A stretch of DNA of 64,000 bases from Brasilonema sennae CENA114 (GCF_006968745.1 NZ_CP030118.1:2182654-2246653), one strand, 5' to 3'. Shown: positions 46,408 to 58,584, counted from the first letter of the stretch. Program-made: numbers and translations. Notes: generated by a model from the letters alone, not told the origin.

Positions 46408-46863
46408 TTAATTATTTTGTTTGTTACTGAATCGAATAATTAAATAACTGATTGATAAAGCAAGAATAGCAATACCTAAACCGATAATATCAATACCTGT
46501 TACTTTCCTTAAGTCAAGAATAATAATTTTACGAGCAATAGCAATTAAGGAAGTCACAATAACTAATTCTACTTGCAAGACGTGCTTCTTTAGATAACCC
46601 GTGATATTTTCTAAGATTTCTAAAGCAATTAATATATTAAGGAATAAACCAAATATTTCAAATAATATTGTGTTAAACTTTCCGTGAGGTGTCGTAAATA
46701 GTTCTTGTACCAAAAAAATTCCTAGATCAATAATTGCTGCTACAATCACTATCACCATAAAAAGAGATAGCAACTTAGATACTACCACCTCTATATTTTC
46801 AATAGAGTGCATAAACCTATGATCTTTGAGATTTTCTGCAATTTGCTTGAATAGCTTTCGCAT
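46408..46863 (-). CDS. PsiE-like phosphate-starvation membrane protein
   Basis: From ATG 46863 (MRKLFKQIAENLKDHRFMHS), with GGGGAG nine nt upstream, the product is 151 residues. It has about four membrane segments (LLSLFMVIVIVAAIIDLGIF, FLNILIALEILENITGYL, LVIVTSLIAIARKIIIL and the last helix). The EILENITGYL loop is typical of PsiE-family proteins, whose function is not settled. A longer frame reaches 47031, but its first 56 codons are not like the family. It ends 19 bp before the narM start codon on the same strand. Confidence 0.82.
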   Translation of the reverse strand: MRKLFKQIAENLKDHRFMHSIENIEVVVSKLLSLFMVIVIVAAIIDLGIFLVQELFTTPHGKFNTILFEIFGLFLNILIALEILENITGYLKKHVLQVELVIVTSLIAIARKIIILDLRKVTGIDIIGLGIAILALSISYLIIRFSNKQNN

Positions 46864-47158
46864 CTGCAGCGCTCCCCTAGAAAGTAAAAAGTCAATAGTA
46901 AAAAGAAAAAAGAAAAACCACCAAGATAAATCTATAGGATGGAAAAAGGATGGTTTGTCGATTTGTCCTTTGTGTTGAAATGGCACTTTTTTCTTTTGCA
47001 TAGCTAAAGCTAAGAGACCATCAAGAAACAATAGTCAAGAATTTTAAACACTATTAACTATTGACGAATTGTTTTTATCGCTAAACATACTGTGGTGTAT
47101 GTATAGCAGCTTAGCATTCTTAGGGTGACAGTTGATAACGATTCTTTCAATGCATAAT
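46864..47158. other. Spacer upstream of the psiE-like gene
   Basis: No separate gene is supported. An upstream in-frame extension of the psiE-like gene covers part of it. AT-rich sequence precedes the miniature element at 47159. Confidence 0.35.
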
Positions 47159-47315
47159 ACTAATATCTTGTACCTATACGTGTAAACCATGCTTTACTAA
47201 AAAAGCACAAAAAAAGATACATTGGATGATGCGGATATTTTTAGTAAATCAGGTATTTCAGGCTTAATACTTAGTGCTTAAAAAATATTAAATTGTTCAG
47301 ATGCAAGATGTGAGC
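47159..47315 (+). mobile_element. Miniature inverted-repeat element, copy D (157 bp)
   Basis: The left end reads ACTAATATCTTGTACCTATA and the right end GATGCAAGATGTGAGC. GGCTTAATACTTAGTG lies 41 bp before the terminal GCAAG, matching copies A and C at that spacing. It lies just after the decayed narB 3' end, and the minus-strand frame of that remnant runs into it. Confidence 0.75.
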
Positions 47316-47399
47316 GTCCGACTGACCAAGCCTAAGCCCCTTTGAGAGCTGCTTCCCTACACCCTTACACCCCTGTGTTTGTTGAAAGTTACCCAATTC

Positions 47400-48006
47400 G
47401 ATATCAACATGAATCGCCACTAGCTGTACTGCACAAGCTTTTAATTCTGGTTGGAGTGAATCGGGGCAAGATTCAGGGTGGGTGAGAGCGTTAGCTTCAG
47501 CATTATCTGCCCAAACTGCACCCCAATGCATAGGGACAAAAACTCTTCAGGGGCGATCGCCTTCGTAACTTTTGCCCCAAACCTAGCTTTCCCCCGACGC
47601 GATCGCACTCCCACCCATTGGTTATCTATAATCCCCAACCGTGCAGCATCACGGGGATGAATCTCAACAAACGGTTCGGGCGATCGCCAGTGAGTTTGAC
47701 AAATTCAGCATAAACTTCAGCACAATTAGCAAAGCCTAACTCCTTGTGGTAACCCAACCTGCGACCAACTCCTGGCAAAATTTCCCAATCTGCTTTTGCT
47801 TCACTAGGCGGTCGGCAGAATGCTGCACACAGCGTGACCATGCGTTCAGAATTGGTCATCACGCCAGTTTTCTCACTCCACTGTGCAGCTCGAAAGAGGA
47901 CGTGAACGTAAGCAGCGGTTTCTGTTGGATAGTAAGCGTCTTGGTAGATGGTGAAGGCTGACCAGTGAGCGAAAACATTATGGACACAGAGTTTTAGTAG
48001 ATTCAG
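47400..48006 (-). pseudogene. narB: narB (nitrate reductase) 3' remnant, copy 1
   Basis: Read on the minus strand the fragment starts after an in-frame TGA at 48007-48009. It encodes [20 protein letters not shown] then [20 protein letters not shown], parts of the molybdopterin-binding domain of cyanobacterial NarB. A deletion joins VKLTGDR to PNRLLRF, and further frame changes separate [20 protein letters not shown] from [20 protein letters not shown] and [18 protein letters not shown]. All the 5' part including the Fe-S region is absent. It cannot make an active enzyme. Confidence 0.87.
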
Positions 48007-48149
48007 TCACGCAAACTCCGAACTAATTTCAACCAATTTTTTCAGAACTCATATTATTTTAAGGTTCTCCCTTAAGCAGAATTTTTCTAGCGTAAAAAAG
48101 GACCAAAGCTGCCTATTTCTTACAGTAGCGTTTCTACTCCTGTGAACGG

Positions 48150-49082
48150 TTACGCTTCCATGCTGTCTTGGTTTGTTTGAGAAGCTATGAATTCTTCAAG
48201 ATTATTCTGAATGCTTTGACAAATTTTATCTAGTGGTAAATCGTTATAATCGTAACCGAAGGGATTTTCTATTTCCACTCCAATTTCCTCAATCCCAAAC
48301 AAAGCAAAACTGACTATTCCTACAAATAGACCTGTCCACCAACCTAAATCTTTGACAAACTGAAAAGGCAGAATTAAGCAGTAGATGAGTACCAGTTGAT
48401 TCAGATGAATGACGTAGGCTGTGGGGATTGGTGTTTTCAAAATGCGTTCGCAGCCGCCTAGATTATCCATCAAGTCATTCATTAAAGTGTGAATAGTAGC
48501 CAATTGATAATTAGTTAAAACACCTCGCTTGTATTCCTGCTGCAAGTAATCTCCTAACCAACGAGTGATTTCTAACGGCATATTTTGAATATTTTGCAAA
48601 ACCTTGTATTGAGAGGGCGAAACCCAAGGTTTTAACTCCTCACTAGCTGGTTCATAACGAAGAAATCGCTTTTTTGAAATCGCAAACGCCGACAATAAAC
48701 GTAATGTGTTAATTTTACGCTCTCGATCTCCAGGTTCAACTTCGTCAACTGCAACCCAAATTTGCCAAGCTAAATTGCGGATAGTGTTAACTGTACTACC
48801 CCAAAGTTTTCTTCCTTCCCAAAATCGCTCATAAGCTGTATTAGTACGAAATACTAGTAATAAAGCTAAAACAATACTGGGAATTACACTGCCTAAAATG
48901 GGTTGACAAACAGGCAATTTATTGAAGTAAAGAAAGGAAATTATAATGCCAAATGCAGCACAGAAAAGACAACGTTGTAAAATCCCTGGAATAACAGAAC
49001 CTTGATATCTAAATATTTCTCTAAGCCATAATTTTCTGGCAGTAGTTTTTGATATTTTTCCCATCAACGGATCTATCCTCAA
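48150..49082 (-). CDS. Bestrophin-like (UPF0187) membrane channel
   Basis: The 310-residue protein has the bestrophin layout: an N-terminal KLWLREIFRYQGSVIPGILQ, membrane segments at about 38-75, and the signature VFRTNTAYERFWEGRKLWGS. NNLGG-like and ENPFGYDYNDLPLDKICQSI regions stand near the C-terminus. Prokaryotic members conduct anions or cations, and in cyanobacteria or algae some help bicarbonate supply to thylakoids. Which ion this one carries is unknown. It sits between two decayed narB pieces and appears intact. A start six codons later (MGKISKTTARK) is possible. Confidence 0.87.
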   Translation of the reverse strand: MRIDPLMGKISKTTARKLWLREIFRYQGSVIPGILQRCLFCAAFGIIISFLYFNKLPVCQPILGSVIPSIVLALLLVFRTNTAYERFWEGRKLWGSTVNTIRNLAWQIWVAVDEVEPGDRERKINTLRLLSAFAISKKRFLRYEPASEELKPWVSPSQYKVLQNIQNMPLEITRWLGDYLQQEYKRGVLTNYQLATIHTLMNDLMDNLGGCERILKTPIPTAYVIHLNQLVLIYCLILPFQFVKDLGWWTGLFVGIVSFALFGIEEIGVEIENPFGYDYNDLPLDKICQSIQNNLEEFIASQTNQDSMEA

Positions 49083-49355
49083 GCTGCTATTTAGCGATAA
49101 CCATGTCTCAATCGCTATTATCCCACACCTAATACTTAATATCCCAAATAACAGAACCTCTGAAACTCAGGACTAATTTAAACCAATTCTTGTCATAGCT
49201 CATAACGAACGCACCCACACACAAAATATTTACGACTTACGCATGAAAACTTAGGGGCGAGGGGTGCTTATACCGTTTCACTTTAAAGTTAGAACATAGC
49301 GGGTAAGTGGGGGAGTAGGGGGAGTCAAATGTATCAGGATTTTTGTGAAAGGGTA
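49083..49355. other. Spacer between NOS remnant and bestrophin gene
   Basis: No gene is seen. The spacer is AT-rich with a short G-rich patch (GGGGCGAGGGGTGC) near 49255 and a run of GGGGGAGTAGGGGGAGTC near 49310. Confidence 0.35.
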
Positions 49356-49680
49356 TTAAGCCTGATGACGAAATGGACACTTAGTAGCAGCAGATTCTGT
49401 TTGCCAGGGGTCACGTTGATAGAAATAATTTGGTTTGAGAAGACGATTTTCAAACTCTACGGTATACACCGGAGTCGTGGAAGCTGATATTGGTGGAATC
49501 AGCCAAATGCGATCGCCATAAACATGACGACCACACTATTGTTCATGATCTACAAACAGCATAAAGGAAGCGGTTAAGGCGTGGTGATCGAGTATCCTGA
49601 CACCATATTTTTTGTATGAGTGCAGGACAGCAATCATTAACAATATCGTCATCCCAAACTTTGAACCGCCAGAAGACTAC
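49356..49680 (-). pseudogene. Nitric oxide synthase oxygenase domain, decayed 3' remnant
   Basis: On the minus strand the sequence encodes VVFWRFKVWDDDIV. After a frame change it reads IAVLHSYKKYGVRILDHHAL, TASFMLFVDHEQ, a TAG stop, GRHVYGDRIWLIPPISASTT, PVYTVEFENRLLKPNYFYQR and DPWQTE. This is the C-terminal half of the NOS oxygenase fold: the DHH segment, the DWxWLIPPxSxxxTPVxH-type block and the KPNYFYQ end of bacterial and animal NOS. The match rests on my recall of that family. At least one frameshift and one stop are present, the N-terminal half with the heme Cys is missing, and no reductase part follows. It ends ATKCPFRHQA. Confidence 0.8.
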
Positions 49681-49684
49681 CTAT

Positions 49685-49821
49685 TAACGCAAGTTGCTAG
49701 TTAGTACTCCTTAATCGTATCATGTGATACTGAATTATACTTTTTGCGTATTGGTAGGCACCAAAATTTAAGACTTTGTACTTAAAAAGAGGCGCTTTTT
49801 TATAACTAGCAACTTGGGTTA
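49685..49821. mobile_element. Small inverted-repeat element, 137 bp
   Basis: The ends are TAACGCAAGTTGCTAGTTA (49685-49703) and its near-exact reverse complement TAACTAGCAACTTGGGTTA (49803-49821), with one mismatch in 19. There is no coding capacity. It borders the truncation point of the NOS remnant, so it may mark where that gene was cut. It differs in sequence from the four ~150-bp miniature elements. I see no certain target duplication. Confidence 0.65.
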
Positions 49822-50031
49822 TTAAAAACCGCCAAGACGAGCCAGCGCCGGGGTGAGGCAGCGCTCTTGGTAGGCTTTCCCGACAGCTAGGCGACTGGCG
49901 TCGCCAAGAAAGGCAAGGTTCAGGATCGGTAATTTTGGCCCAGGAAGGGAGTAGTTTCAATTTCTTTTCGCCAAAAAACAGCGTTTGTGGAAATGTATAC
50001 TTAGTAAGCTTTTTGCGCGAAGTGGCACGAA
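49822..50031. repeat. GC-rich mosaic repeat
   Basis: Words such as CCGACAGCTAGGCGACTGGC and CAGCGCCGGGGTGAGGCAGC relate this patch to the repeats at 17.0 and 20.0 kb. No gene is seen. Confidence 0.45.
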
Positions 50032-50500
50032 CTATGCACCGATCTCGGCTCGAACTCTAGTGGTCTTATCGGTAACAACTGATTTAGCAGCCACAGGCAC
50101 GAGCTGTACGGCACAGGCTTTTAATTCTGGTTGCAGTGAGTCGGGACAAGATTCTGGATGAGTCAGGGCGTTGGCTTCAGCACTGTCTGCCCAAAGCGCA
50201 CCCCAATGCATGGGGACAAACACTGTACCTGGGGCGATCGCCTTTGTGACTTTTGCTGGGAACTTAGCTTTTCCCCGACGCGATCACACTTCCACCCACT
50301 GAAATCCCCAACTTTGCAGCATCACGGGGATGAATCTCAACAAACGGTTCGGGATGCATTTGGCGAATCTTTTCAATCCGACCAGTGCGGGTTTGGGTGT
50401 GCCATAAACCATAAACTCGCCCAGTTGTCAAGACAAAAGGATAATTCGGATCTGGTGGTTCTGCCAGTCCCCAAGCTAAATCTGTCCCCTTTTTTTGCAC
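50032..50500 (-). pseudogene. narB: narB (nitrate reductase) 3' remnant, copy 2
   Basis: The fragment encodes [40 protein letters not shown] and RDAAKLGI. After a one-base frame change and a TGA in place of an Arg codon it continues [40 protein letters not shown] and [20 protein letters not shown]. This overlaps the C-terminal part of copy 1 but with different lesions, so the two are separate copies of the same gene region and not one gene split in two. The residues upstream of NYPFVL are not convincingly NarB-like. Confidence 0.85.
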
Positions 50501-51022
50501 CCACTTGACAAATGTGCAATTTTCTTAACTTGTCACGGGTGAATCATTAGTAGATTTTTTCTTTTCCAATTCGTTCTATCGATTTCGTTCTATCGATTGC
50601 TAAATATATTCGCTGATTTCCGAAAAAAGTTTGAGCTAACCATTTTTCAATTATGGGAAACCACAATTCTTCTATATTCAATATTGCTAATGATAGGAAC
50701 CTTTGTAATTTCTTCCGTCTTGACTAGCATTGAATGAATAATGGTAACGACTCTGATATTTTCTCTAGTTTCACAGCTTTGATGTTTTGTACTACTTTAA
50801 TCACCAGCGTCAGAAATATTAATTCGGACTGTGAAAGTAAACTTTGTAGATGCTTCTGGTATAATTTAGGTAACGGTTTCAATAGATATATCTTATTGAC
50901 AATATTGGTCGATCTTTTTTACCATAATTCGCTCAACTTAATACAGTACACAGGCTTTGGGTTGCTTGTCTCCCCTTCAGCGTGTACACATAAGTCGAAA
51001 GCAATTGGACAATGTGCCGAAA
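50501..51022. other. Spacer downstream of pgm
   Basis: A short direct repetition of CGTTCTATCGATT lies near 50571-50597. An open frame of 98 codons at 50734-51030 has no family resemblance and overlaps the pgm end. The last ~15 bases form one end of a ~70-bp sequence repeated at 60705-60777. Confidence 0.4.
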
Positions 51023-54245
<3,223 letters not shown>

Positions 54246-54350
54246 AAAAAGTTTAAAAAAGTTTGGAATTTGGTAAAGTACTACATCTAGAGCATCGGTT
54301 AAATAATCGCAACTCTCATTTAGGGCAACTGTTGGAATTGAGATAAAAAT

Positions 54351-54408
54351 TTTATTGTAAACTATTTTAATTTTAATTATTTATTGTAAACTATTTTAAT
54401 TTTAATTA
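54351..54408. repeat. Perfect tandem duplication of 29 bp
   Basis: Positions 54351-54379 and 54380-54408 are identical (both begin TTTATTGTAAACTATTTTAA). The duplication lies about 105 bp upstream of the MATE gene, between it and the dehydratase fragment. Confidence 0.9.
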
Positions 54409-54461
54409 AGTTTGTAACAATTCAGTAGAAGAGTTACTAAGTAGTGTTATTATTAGTCACG

Positions 54462-54700
54462 AGCAAGATAGTTGCAAATAAGCTAGCTGAATTTTATTTC
54501 TGTAGCGATAGTTCACCTGCCGTAACCCTCCGCCCATTCAACACCTATGGACCTCGTCAATCTGCCCGTGCTACCATTCCAACGGTGTTGACTCAGGCGA
54601 TCGCCAAAGTTGAAAAAATTACTCTCGGAAATCTAGAACCAAAGTGTGATCTGACCTTTGTTTCATATGCTGTGTAGGTGTTATTGCTAGCATCTGAGAC
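54462..54700 (+). pseudogene. LegB-like dehydratase fragment (internal piece)
   Basis: The plus strand encodes ASKIVANKLAEFYFCSDSSP-like residues, then RPFNTYGPRQSARATIPTVL and TQAIAKVEKITLGNLEPKCD. This is nearly identical in protein and DNA to an internal part of the intact dehydratase gene at 62367-63344. Both ends of the gene are missing and a stop follows DLTFVSYAV. It lies in the opposite orientation to the intact copy. It is a relic of the duplications that shaped the 54-63 kb region. Confidence 0.9.
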
Positions 54701-54733
54701 ATTAAAGAGGGTTAATGTGGTACTCTACACCAG

Positions 54734-55831
54734 TTAAACTTGTCTAAATAAGACCTGTTGATAAAATTGAATGAGTTCTTCTGCCCGTAGTCTGGAATGC
54801 CAGCAACGCTCATAAGCAGCACGAGCCAGTCTCCCACTGCTACACGCCTGTGTTGGATTTCCCATCCGCCGCTCAATAGCTTCTGCTAGTGCTCTTGAAT
54901 CTCCTACAGGCACTAAATCAGCCCAGTCTTCACCATCAACCAGTTCTGGGATACCTCCCACATTTGTAGCAATGAAAGGTCGTCCCGAAGCAATAATTTC
55001 AATTAAAGACAGAGGCAACCCTTCGACTAAAGAAGGAAGAACAAAAAGTGCACAGCTTTTTATAGCTACATATATGTCCTCGACATATCCGTGCAGCACA
55101 ACCGCATCATTTAAATCGAAAGCCCGAATTAGAGATTCAACTCGATAACGCTCTTGTCCCTCACCAAATATGTGCAGCGTTATTTTCCTAGCTTTTCTAT
55201 CAATCATAGTCATAGCAGCTAGAAGAAATTCTAGCCCCTTCTCTTCAGACAGTCGGCTGACGCAACCAATATTATTGAGGGCAGTATCCGTTATTTCCAT
55301 CAAAGGTGGATCCCACATATTATCTATAGGAGGCAAGGACGGTGGTATGACTTGTAAAAGTTGCTCTGTTTTCCTATAGCGCTGAATGTTCGCCGCAGCT
55401 TGATGGGACATAGCGATTACTCCATCGGCTGCTTTAAAAGCATAGTGCTCGCGATCGCCAATCCACCAAACGGAAGGGGAAGCGTTAGTCGTTTCTGTGA
55501 CTACCACAGGAATTGTTCGAACCGTTTCCGTTGCTATCCACTCACAAGCTAAGGATTCGAGGGGAATAAAGTGGACCAGAGTGGGTTGCTGTTGTCGCAG
55601 CAGCTGTGTTAGAGCAGCAACTTTATCTGTTATATTATTATAGACCGCTAAAGAAACTAGCTTCACTCCTTGTTGATCTAATTGACGCTCAAATTTGGGA
55701 TGAATCGTCCCTTCGGCAACGATGACCTGTACCTGATGTCCCAGGAGTGCTAGAGACAAAGCAGTCGCTACTGTTAGGACTTCAGAACCTCCCATATGTG
55801 TTAACCACTGAGTTGCGATCGCGACTTTCAT
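54734..55831 (-). CDS. Family 4 glycosyltransferase
   Basis: From ATG 55831 the protein is 365 residues. It has MKVAIATQWLTHMGGSEVLT (GT-B N-domain), GVIAMSHQAAANIQRYRKTE, the second-domain start NNIGCVSRLSEEKGLEFLLA, and the nucleotide-sugar block ALFVLPSLVEGLPLSLIEII then ASGRPFIATNVGGIPELVDG. The start codon overlaps the stop of the PIG-L deacetylase gene (ATGA), so the two are translationally coupled. GT4 plus PIG-L deacetylase is a recurring pair that adds and then N-deacetylates an amino sugar (MshA/MshB, BshA/BshB, NeoM/NeoD). Confidence 0.92.
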   Translation of the reverse strand: MKVAIATQWLTHMGGSEVLTVATALSLALLGHQVQVIVAEGTIHPKFERQLDQQGVKLVSLAVYNNITDKVAALTQLLRQQQPTLVHFIPLESLACEWIATETVRTIPVVVTETTNASPSVWWIGDREHYAFKAADGVIAMSHQAAANIQRYRKTEQLLQVIPPSLPPIDNMWDPPLMEITDTALNNIGCVSRLSEEKGLEFLLAAMTMIDRKARKITLHIFGEGQERYRVESLIRAFDLNDAVVLHGYVEDIYVAIKSCALFVLPSLVEGLPLSLIEIIASGRPFIATNVGGIPELVDGEDWADLVPVGDSRALAEAIERRMGNPTQACSSGRLARAAYERCWHSRLRAEELIQFYQQVLFRQV

Positions 55832-56547
55832 TCTCCTAACCTTTTTTTGCGCCACACACGTTCCACTGCCAAACCCGGTACGATGCGTCGGGCATGCAGT
55901 TTTACCAACTCGATGTCATCTTGGCTAACCTGGGAAGCATAAATTTCCAAATTTTTCAGTTTTTCCTCGAACTGTTCGCTGATATCGATAATTTCTGCTT
56001 CTGCCGAGCCAATGACTTGCTGTACCCAGGTTTCAATACTGTCTAGCTCCTCAAAGCCCGCATAGGGAATATCTTCATAAAAAATCACTTCCAGTTCGGG
56101 TTTTGCCTTCCATCCAAGAACCGCCTTCAGTAGCAATACATGATCGATATGATTGCAGATCGCCAAAGGTACCCAGAGGTGCGTCATTTCTGTTTGCTCA
56201 TTTAAGAATGACTGGATTGTCTCGATACTCTCCACTGCACCTGGGTCTTGGCGGTAATCTGTCACTGTGAAAATGGAGTCCAAATCTGGGTATCCCCGCA
56301 GAGTAACATCCCCTAACCCCAACCCCTTGTGCTTGAGGCCAACTTTGGCGGCGTAGGCAAGATCCTCAGTATTCCGAATGGCACTGGCTTCCTCTACCGA
56401 AGCTTCTGGTCGAGCGTAGGGGACATATAAACCGCGCTGAAACACGGTGATTAAAGTAGCTGTAGTTTGACTGATATATCCCTTTAGCAAGGCACCGCCA
56501 AGGGAATAGGCAATATCATCGGCATGGGCGGAAAGGAGTAAATTCAT
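55828..56547 (-). CDS. PIG-L (LmbE)-family deacetylase
   Basis: The 239-residue protein has the family zinc motif in a variant form, LLLSAHADDIAYSLGGALLK (AHADD for PHPDD), and the second motif AICNHIDHVLLLKAV (HxxH). These enzymes remove N-acetyl groups from GlcNAc-type sugars. The length is normal. It shares ATGA with the downstream GT4 gene and lies 28 bp after the methyltransferase gene. A role in removing an acetyl from a sugar attached by the GT4 enzyme is the natural inference. Confidence 0.9.
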   Translation of the reverse strand: MNLLLSAHADDIAYSLGGALLKGYISQTTATLITVFQRGLYVPYARPEASVEEASAIRNTEDLAYAAKVGLKHKGLGLGDVTLRGYPDLDSIFTVTDYRQDPGAVESIETIQSFLNEQTEMTHLWVPLAICNHIDHVLLLKAVLGWKAKPELEVIFYEDIPYAGFEELDSIETWVQQVIGSAEAEIIDISEQFEEKLKNLEIYASQVSQDDIELVKLHARRIVPGLAVERVWRKKRLGE

Positions 56548-56574
56548 TGTTTCACTGAATCCTTTTAACCATCG

Positions 56575-57399
56575 TTACACCCGATAAAATTCCACAGACA
56601 TTCCCTCTTCGTAGCTAGCCTCGTTCAATGGGTTAAGACGTTGGTGTGCTAATCCTAACTTCAAACCCACATCCTCCGCAGCAGCAGCGAGTTGTTCTAA
56701 ACGATGCAATCGCTGGCGTAGAGTGCGGTAGATTGTTTTCTCAACAGTGCCATCAGGCAAGATCCATTCAAAAATCTGAGTGCTAGTCAGGATGCGCTTA
56801 TTTTCGTCATAGCTTTCTACAGAGCGCATAGCAGCTGATCTCTTTCCAAATGGCGTTGGCACTTGGTGAACAATACCGAAGAAATGCATGGGTTTGGGAA
56901 AAGGTTGGGTGGCTGTTGCTATGCGTTGTTGACTCCTTCCTCGTAAGTCCGTCAGGAAACGACCGCCCGGTTTAAGACTATAGCAAATATTTTTGAGAGT
57001 GGAAAGCAAACTTGAATCATCCAAAAAATGCGTAAGAAAATCGTCTACTGCTATAGCAACATCAAGGCTGCCATCATAAAATTGCGACTGAATATTTAGA
57101 TGATGCAGATGGATGCGGCACTGGAGTTCACTGTCAAGGTGAGCAAGCTTCTCCTGAAAAAAAGAGACCATATCACTGGAACTATCTATGGCATATACTT
57201 CGTGGCCCTGAGCTGCTAGCGGAATAGCTAACCGACCTGTTCCACAACCAACATCAAGTACCCGGATTTCTCCTTGTTTAAGAATTGAACAGTAATACTT
57301 TACGGTTTCACCGCTATCAGCATCGCCGGAAGCAGAATCGAGCAGCGCTGGCTCATAAAAGAGCTGCTCCCAGGGGCAACACAGTTCTTCACTGACCAT
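56575..57399 (-). CDS. Class I SAM-dependent methyltransferase
   Basis: The 274-residue protein contains motif I EIRVLDVGCGTGRLAIPLAA, strand-2 acid VYAIDSSSDMVSFFQEKL, VAIAVDDFLTHFLDDSSLL and YSLKPGGRFLTDLRG. It is a UbiG/UbiE-like small-molecule methyltransferase. The late ILPDGTVEKTIYRTLRQRLH region is a C-terminal beta addition common in sugar and antibiotic methyltransferases. It follows the radical SAM gene by 22 bp and precedes the deacetylase by 27 bp, and so belongs to the operon. Confidence 0.88.
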   Translation of the reverse strand: MVSEELCCPWEQLFYEPALLDSASGDADSGETVKYYCSILKQGEIRVLDVGCGTGRLAIPLAAQGHEVYAIDSSSDMVSFFQEKLAHLDSELQCRIHLHHLNIQSQFYDGSLDVAIAVDDFLTHFLDDSSLLSTLKNICYSLKPGGRFLTDLRGRSQQRIATATQPFPKPMHFFGIVHQVPTPFGKRSAAMRSVESYDENKRILTSTQIFEWILPDGTVEKTIYRTLRQRLHRLEQLAAAAEDVGLKLGLAHQRLNPLNEASYEEGMSVEFYRV

Positions 57400-57421
57400 T
57401 GTATTTTTCTTTGCTCGTTCT

Positions 57422-58492
57422 TCAAAGTTGCACGCGATAGGCTGACCAACCCGGTTCTACCCAGTCTTCCAAATCCATGTAGCGTTGGTCATAACACCAA
57501 TTGCAATCGCCACAAATTGAGATCTGCTGCTTTTGGTGGAAGCGCTCCAAGTGTTCCTGTCGCAGTCTCACCATTTGTTCTCCATTCCAGAAGGTATCGA
57601 AATCAACCTCGCCCCAGCGAGCAAAAGTAAATTCCTCTACACCATTGAGGTGGTCGCAAAATCCCATCCGACCCCTGGCATTGACATAAAGATATTGCCA
57701 AGGATGGATGCACAGCTTTCGCGTCGCCATTACGTGTACATCCCCCTCAATCATTGATGCCGAAAGTTCGATACGTGCCCCTGTTTCCCTAGCGAGTTCG
57801 CGCAGTGTTTCCATTTCCTCTCGCACCTCCAGGGTGAAATTCTTGAGGTGAACAGGGTCTTGATCAGAGGTTTTGATGGGTTCTAACTTGAAACGGTCAA
57901 TACCCAAATCGAGTCCTATGCGAACGATATTTTTAATATCGAAAATATTTGAACCACTGGCAGTAATACAAAAGTATACTTGTTGTTTAGGGTCATATCC
58001 TGCCGCTTCAGCTGCTTGCACTAACTGCTGCACGTTTGCAAGAGTTTTCTCTAACTTGCCACCAACGCGTAGCTGTTCATACAACTCTTTGTCTGCTGCA
58101 TCAATAGATACACCGACTACGACGCCATTTTCACCAAGTCGTTGCCAAACAGATGGCTTATTTACGGTGGCATTAGTAATCAGCTTTTTCTTTAGAGGAA
58201 ATTTGAGGGAATAGTCGAGATAGTCATCAAAGGTAGGCAACATTGTACTTTCGCCCCACCCTCGGAGATCTACGAATACTGCATGAGGAAATAAGGTGTC
58301 TGCAATTTCCTTGAAGGTTTCTAGTGGTAGCACATCGCCTGCTACGGCAGATTGGCGGCACATAGGACATAAAAGATTGCAGCGATCAGTCAACTCTATG
58401 TAAAGAGCTTTGGGATACTCGCTACAGTAGGGGGAATAGAAGGTTTGTTGCTCCGGCTTGGGTTTGATAGTATGGACACTTGGCATGTACAT
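57422..58492 (-). CDS. Radical SAM protein with C-terminal SPASM-like cluster
   Basis: The 356-residue protein has the CX3CX2C motif in ALYIELTDRCNLLCPMCRQS, which binds the [4Fe-4S] cluster that cleaves SAM, and the GGE-like region FVDLRGWGESTMLP. The C-terminal RKLCIHPWQYLYVNARGRMG then FCDHL, with ISICGDCNWCYDQ, gives further Cys residues for an auxiliary cluster as in SPASM/twitch proteins. In sugar operons such enzymes epimerise, deoxygenate or dehydrogenate sugars or cyclitols (for example NeoN). The substrate is unknown. It is 92 bp downstream of the aminotransferase gene. Confidence 0.9.
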   Translation of the reverse strand: MYMPSVHTIKPKPEQQTFYSPYCSEYPKALYIELTDRCNLLCPMCRQSAVAGDVLPLETFKEIADTLFPHAVFVDLRGWGESTMLPTFDDYLDYSLKFPLKKKLITNATVNKPSVWQRLGENGVVVGVSIDAADKELYEQLRVGGKLEKTLANVQQLVQAAEAAGYDPKQQVYFCITASGSNIFDIKNIVRIGLDLGIDRFKLEPIKTSDQDPVHLKNFTLEVREEMETLRELARETGARIELSASMIEGDVHVMATRKLCIHPWQYLYVNARGRMGFCDHLNGVEEFTFARWGEVDFDTFWNGEQMVRLRQEHLERFHQKQQISICGDCNWCYDQRYMDLEDWVEPGWSAYRVQL

Positions 58493-58584
58493 TTCCTTTA
58501 GAGGTAGCTATGAAAACTATAGTACGTCTTGTCTACTTATCCCCGATATTTTGGGAATTATTAAAAAGTTACTCCTAAATAGTT

